A stretch of 30,602 bases of DNA from Candidatus Liptonbacteria bacterium (GTDB lineage: Bacteria; Patescibacteriota; Minisyncoccia; UBA6257; 2-01-FULL-56-20), in contig JACRFR010000032.1 in the NCBI GenBank assembly GCA_016212635.1, positions 1 to 30,602 on the forward strand. The letters run 5' to 3'. Below, one piece after another: positions 30,462 through 30,602 of the stretch. The position numbers were made by a program, and so were the translations under genes. Below the pieces are notes generated by a model, which saw only the letters and a program-made list of their open reading frames with translations, was not told where the DNA came from and did no database searches. How positions within the stretch are numbered: the first letter of the stretch is position 1; each line of letters begins with the position of its first letter.

Positions 30462-30602
30462 AATCAACTACCTCGCAGCAAGCTGACGAGGTATGAACTG
30501 AAAACTACCCAAGTGGTGTCATTCCGGCCCCCGCATCAAGTGCGGGGCAAGCTTGGAGCCGCCTGTCCGCCTCCGGCGGAGAATCCAGGTGGGAATACTG
30601 AA
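30462..30602 (-). repeat. Right arm of long inverted repeat bounding 13-kb block
   Basis: 30462-30529 is the exact reverse complement of 17557-17624. The last 20 or so bases match 17528-17547 inverted. Between them is a longer GC-rich piece with hairpins CCCCGCA/TGCGGGG and GCCTCCGGCGG-like arms. It runs to the window edge and may continue. Confidence 0.92.

Overview
Organism: the 16S rRNA carries introns with homing endonucleases, the coding is dense, and interspersed palindromes are common. There is a set of long cysteine-rich 'zinc-ribbon' proteins and almost no biosynthetic genes. Together these suggest a Candidate Phyla Radiation (Patescibacteria) genome, probably Parcubacteria-like. This is inference from sequence features; no tree was built.

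Layout. 1-3426: 3' three quarters of a 16S rRNA gene, split by two introns (group I; group II-like), each with a LAGLIDADG ORF, and with an expanded helix 39. No 23S or 5S follows within the window. 3715-4423: response regulator and ribosomal protein L19. 4600-6120: two divergent copies of a small minus-strand gene unit (leader, about 69-aa protein, terminator) on either side of a Nudix hydrolase. 6122-6244: a small MITE-like element with a target-site duplication. 6335-8597: endonuclease IV, an RRM protein and TsaC/Sua5. 8598-9118: an RNA-rich interval with a promoter-to-terminator small RNA and a duplicated 37-nt structured element that can pair with it. 9130-15832: MurB, a lysine-rich micro-ORF, HPF, SecA, a DUF5674-like protein, a helical protein, a P-loop kinase and an isoaspartyl peptidase. 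15833-16506: repeats, a DnaA box and an AT-rich inverted repeat ahead of lexA. 17528-30602: a 13-kb block bounded by a 68-bp perfect inverted repeat. It holds a fused GT2/membrane glycosyltransferase, a transglutaminase-like protein, a P-loop kinase, a YdcF-like protein, a phosphoribosyltransferase and four tandem paralogues of a 565-647 aa cysteine-rich family.

Most striking: (1) the 16S 3' end lacks the CCTCC anti-Shine-Dalgarno, nearly all genes lack a Shine-Dalgarno, and several have a -10 box only 6-9 nt before the ATG (leaderless). The two small paralogues instead carry near-perfect AAAGGAGGTGAT boxes. (2) The four-gene cysteine-rich array, whose spacers are almost identical and whose proteins have different palindromes inserted in frame at one site. 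(3) The two-part complementarity between the small RNA and the repeated element upstream of murB.

All calls come from reading the sequence and from knowledge of families; no database or folding program was run.
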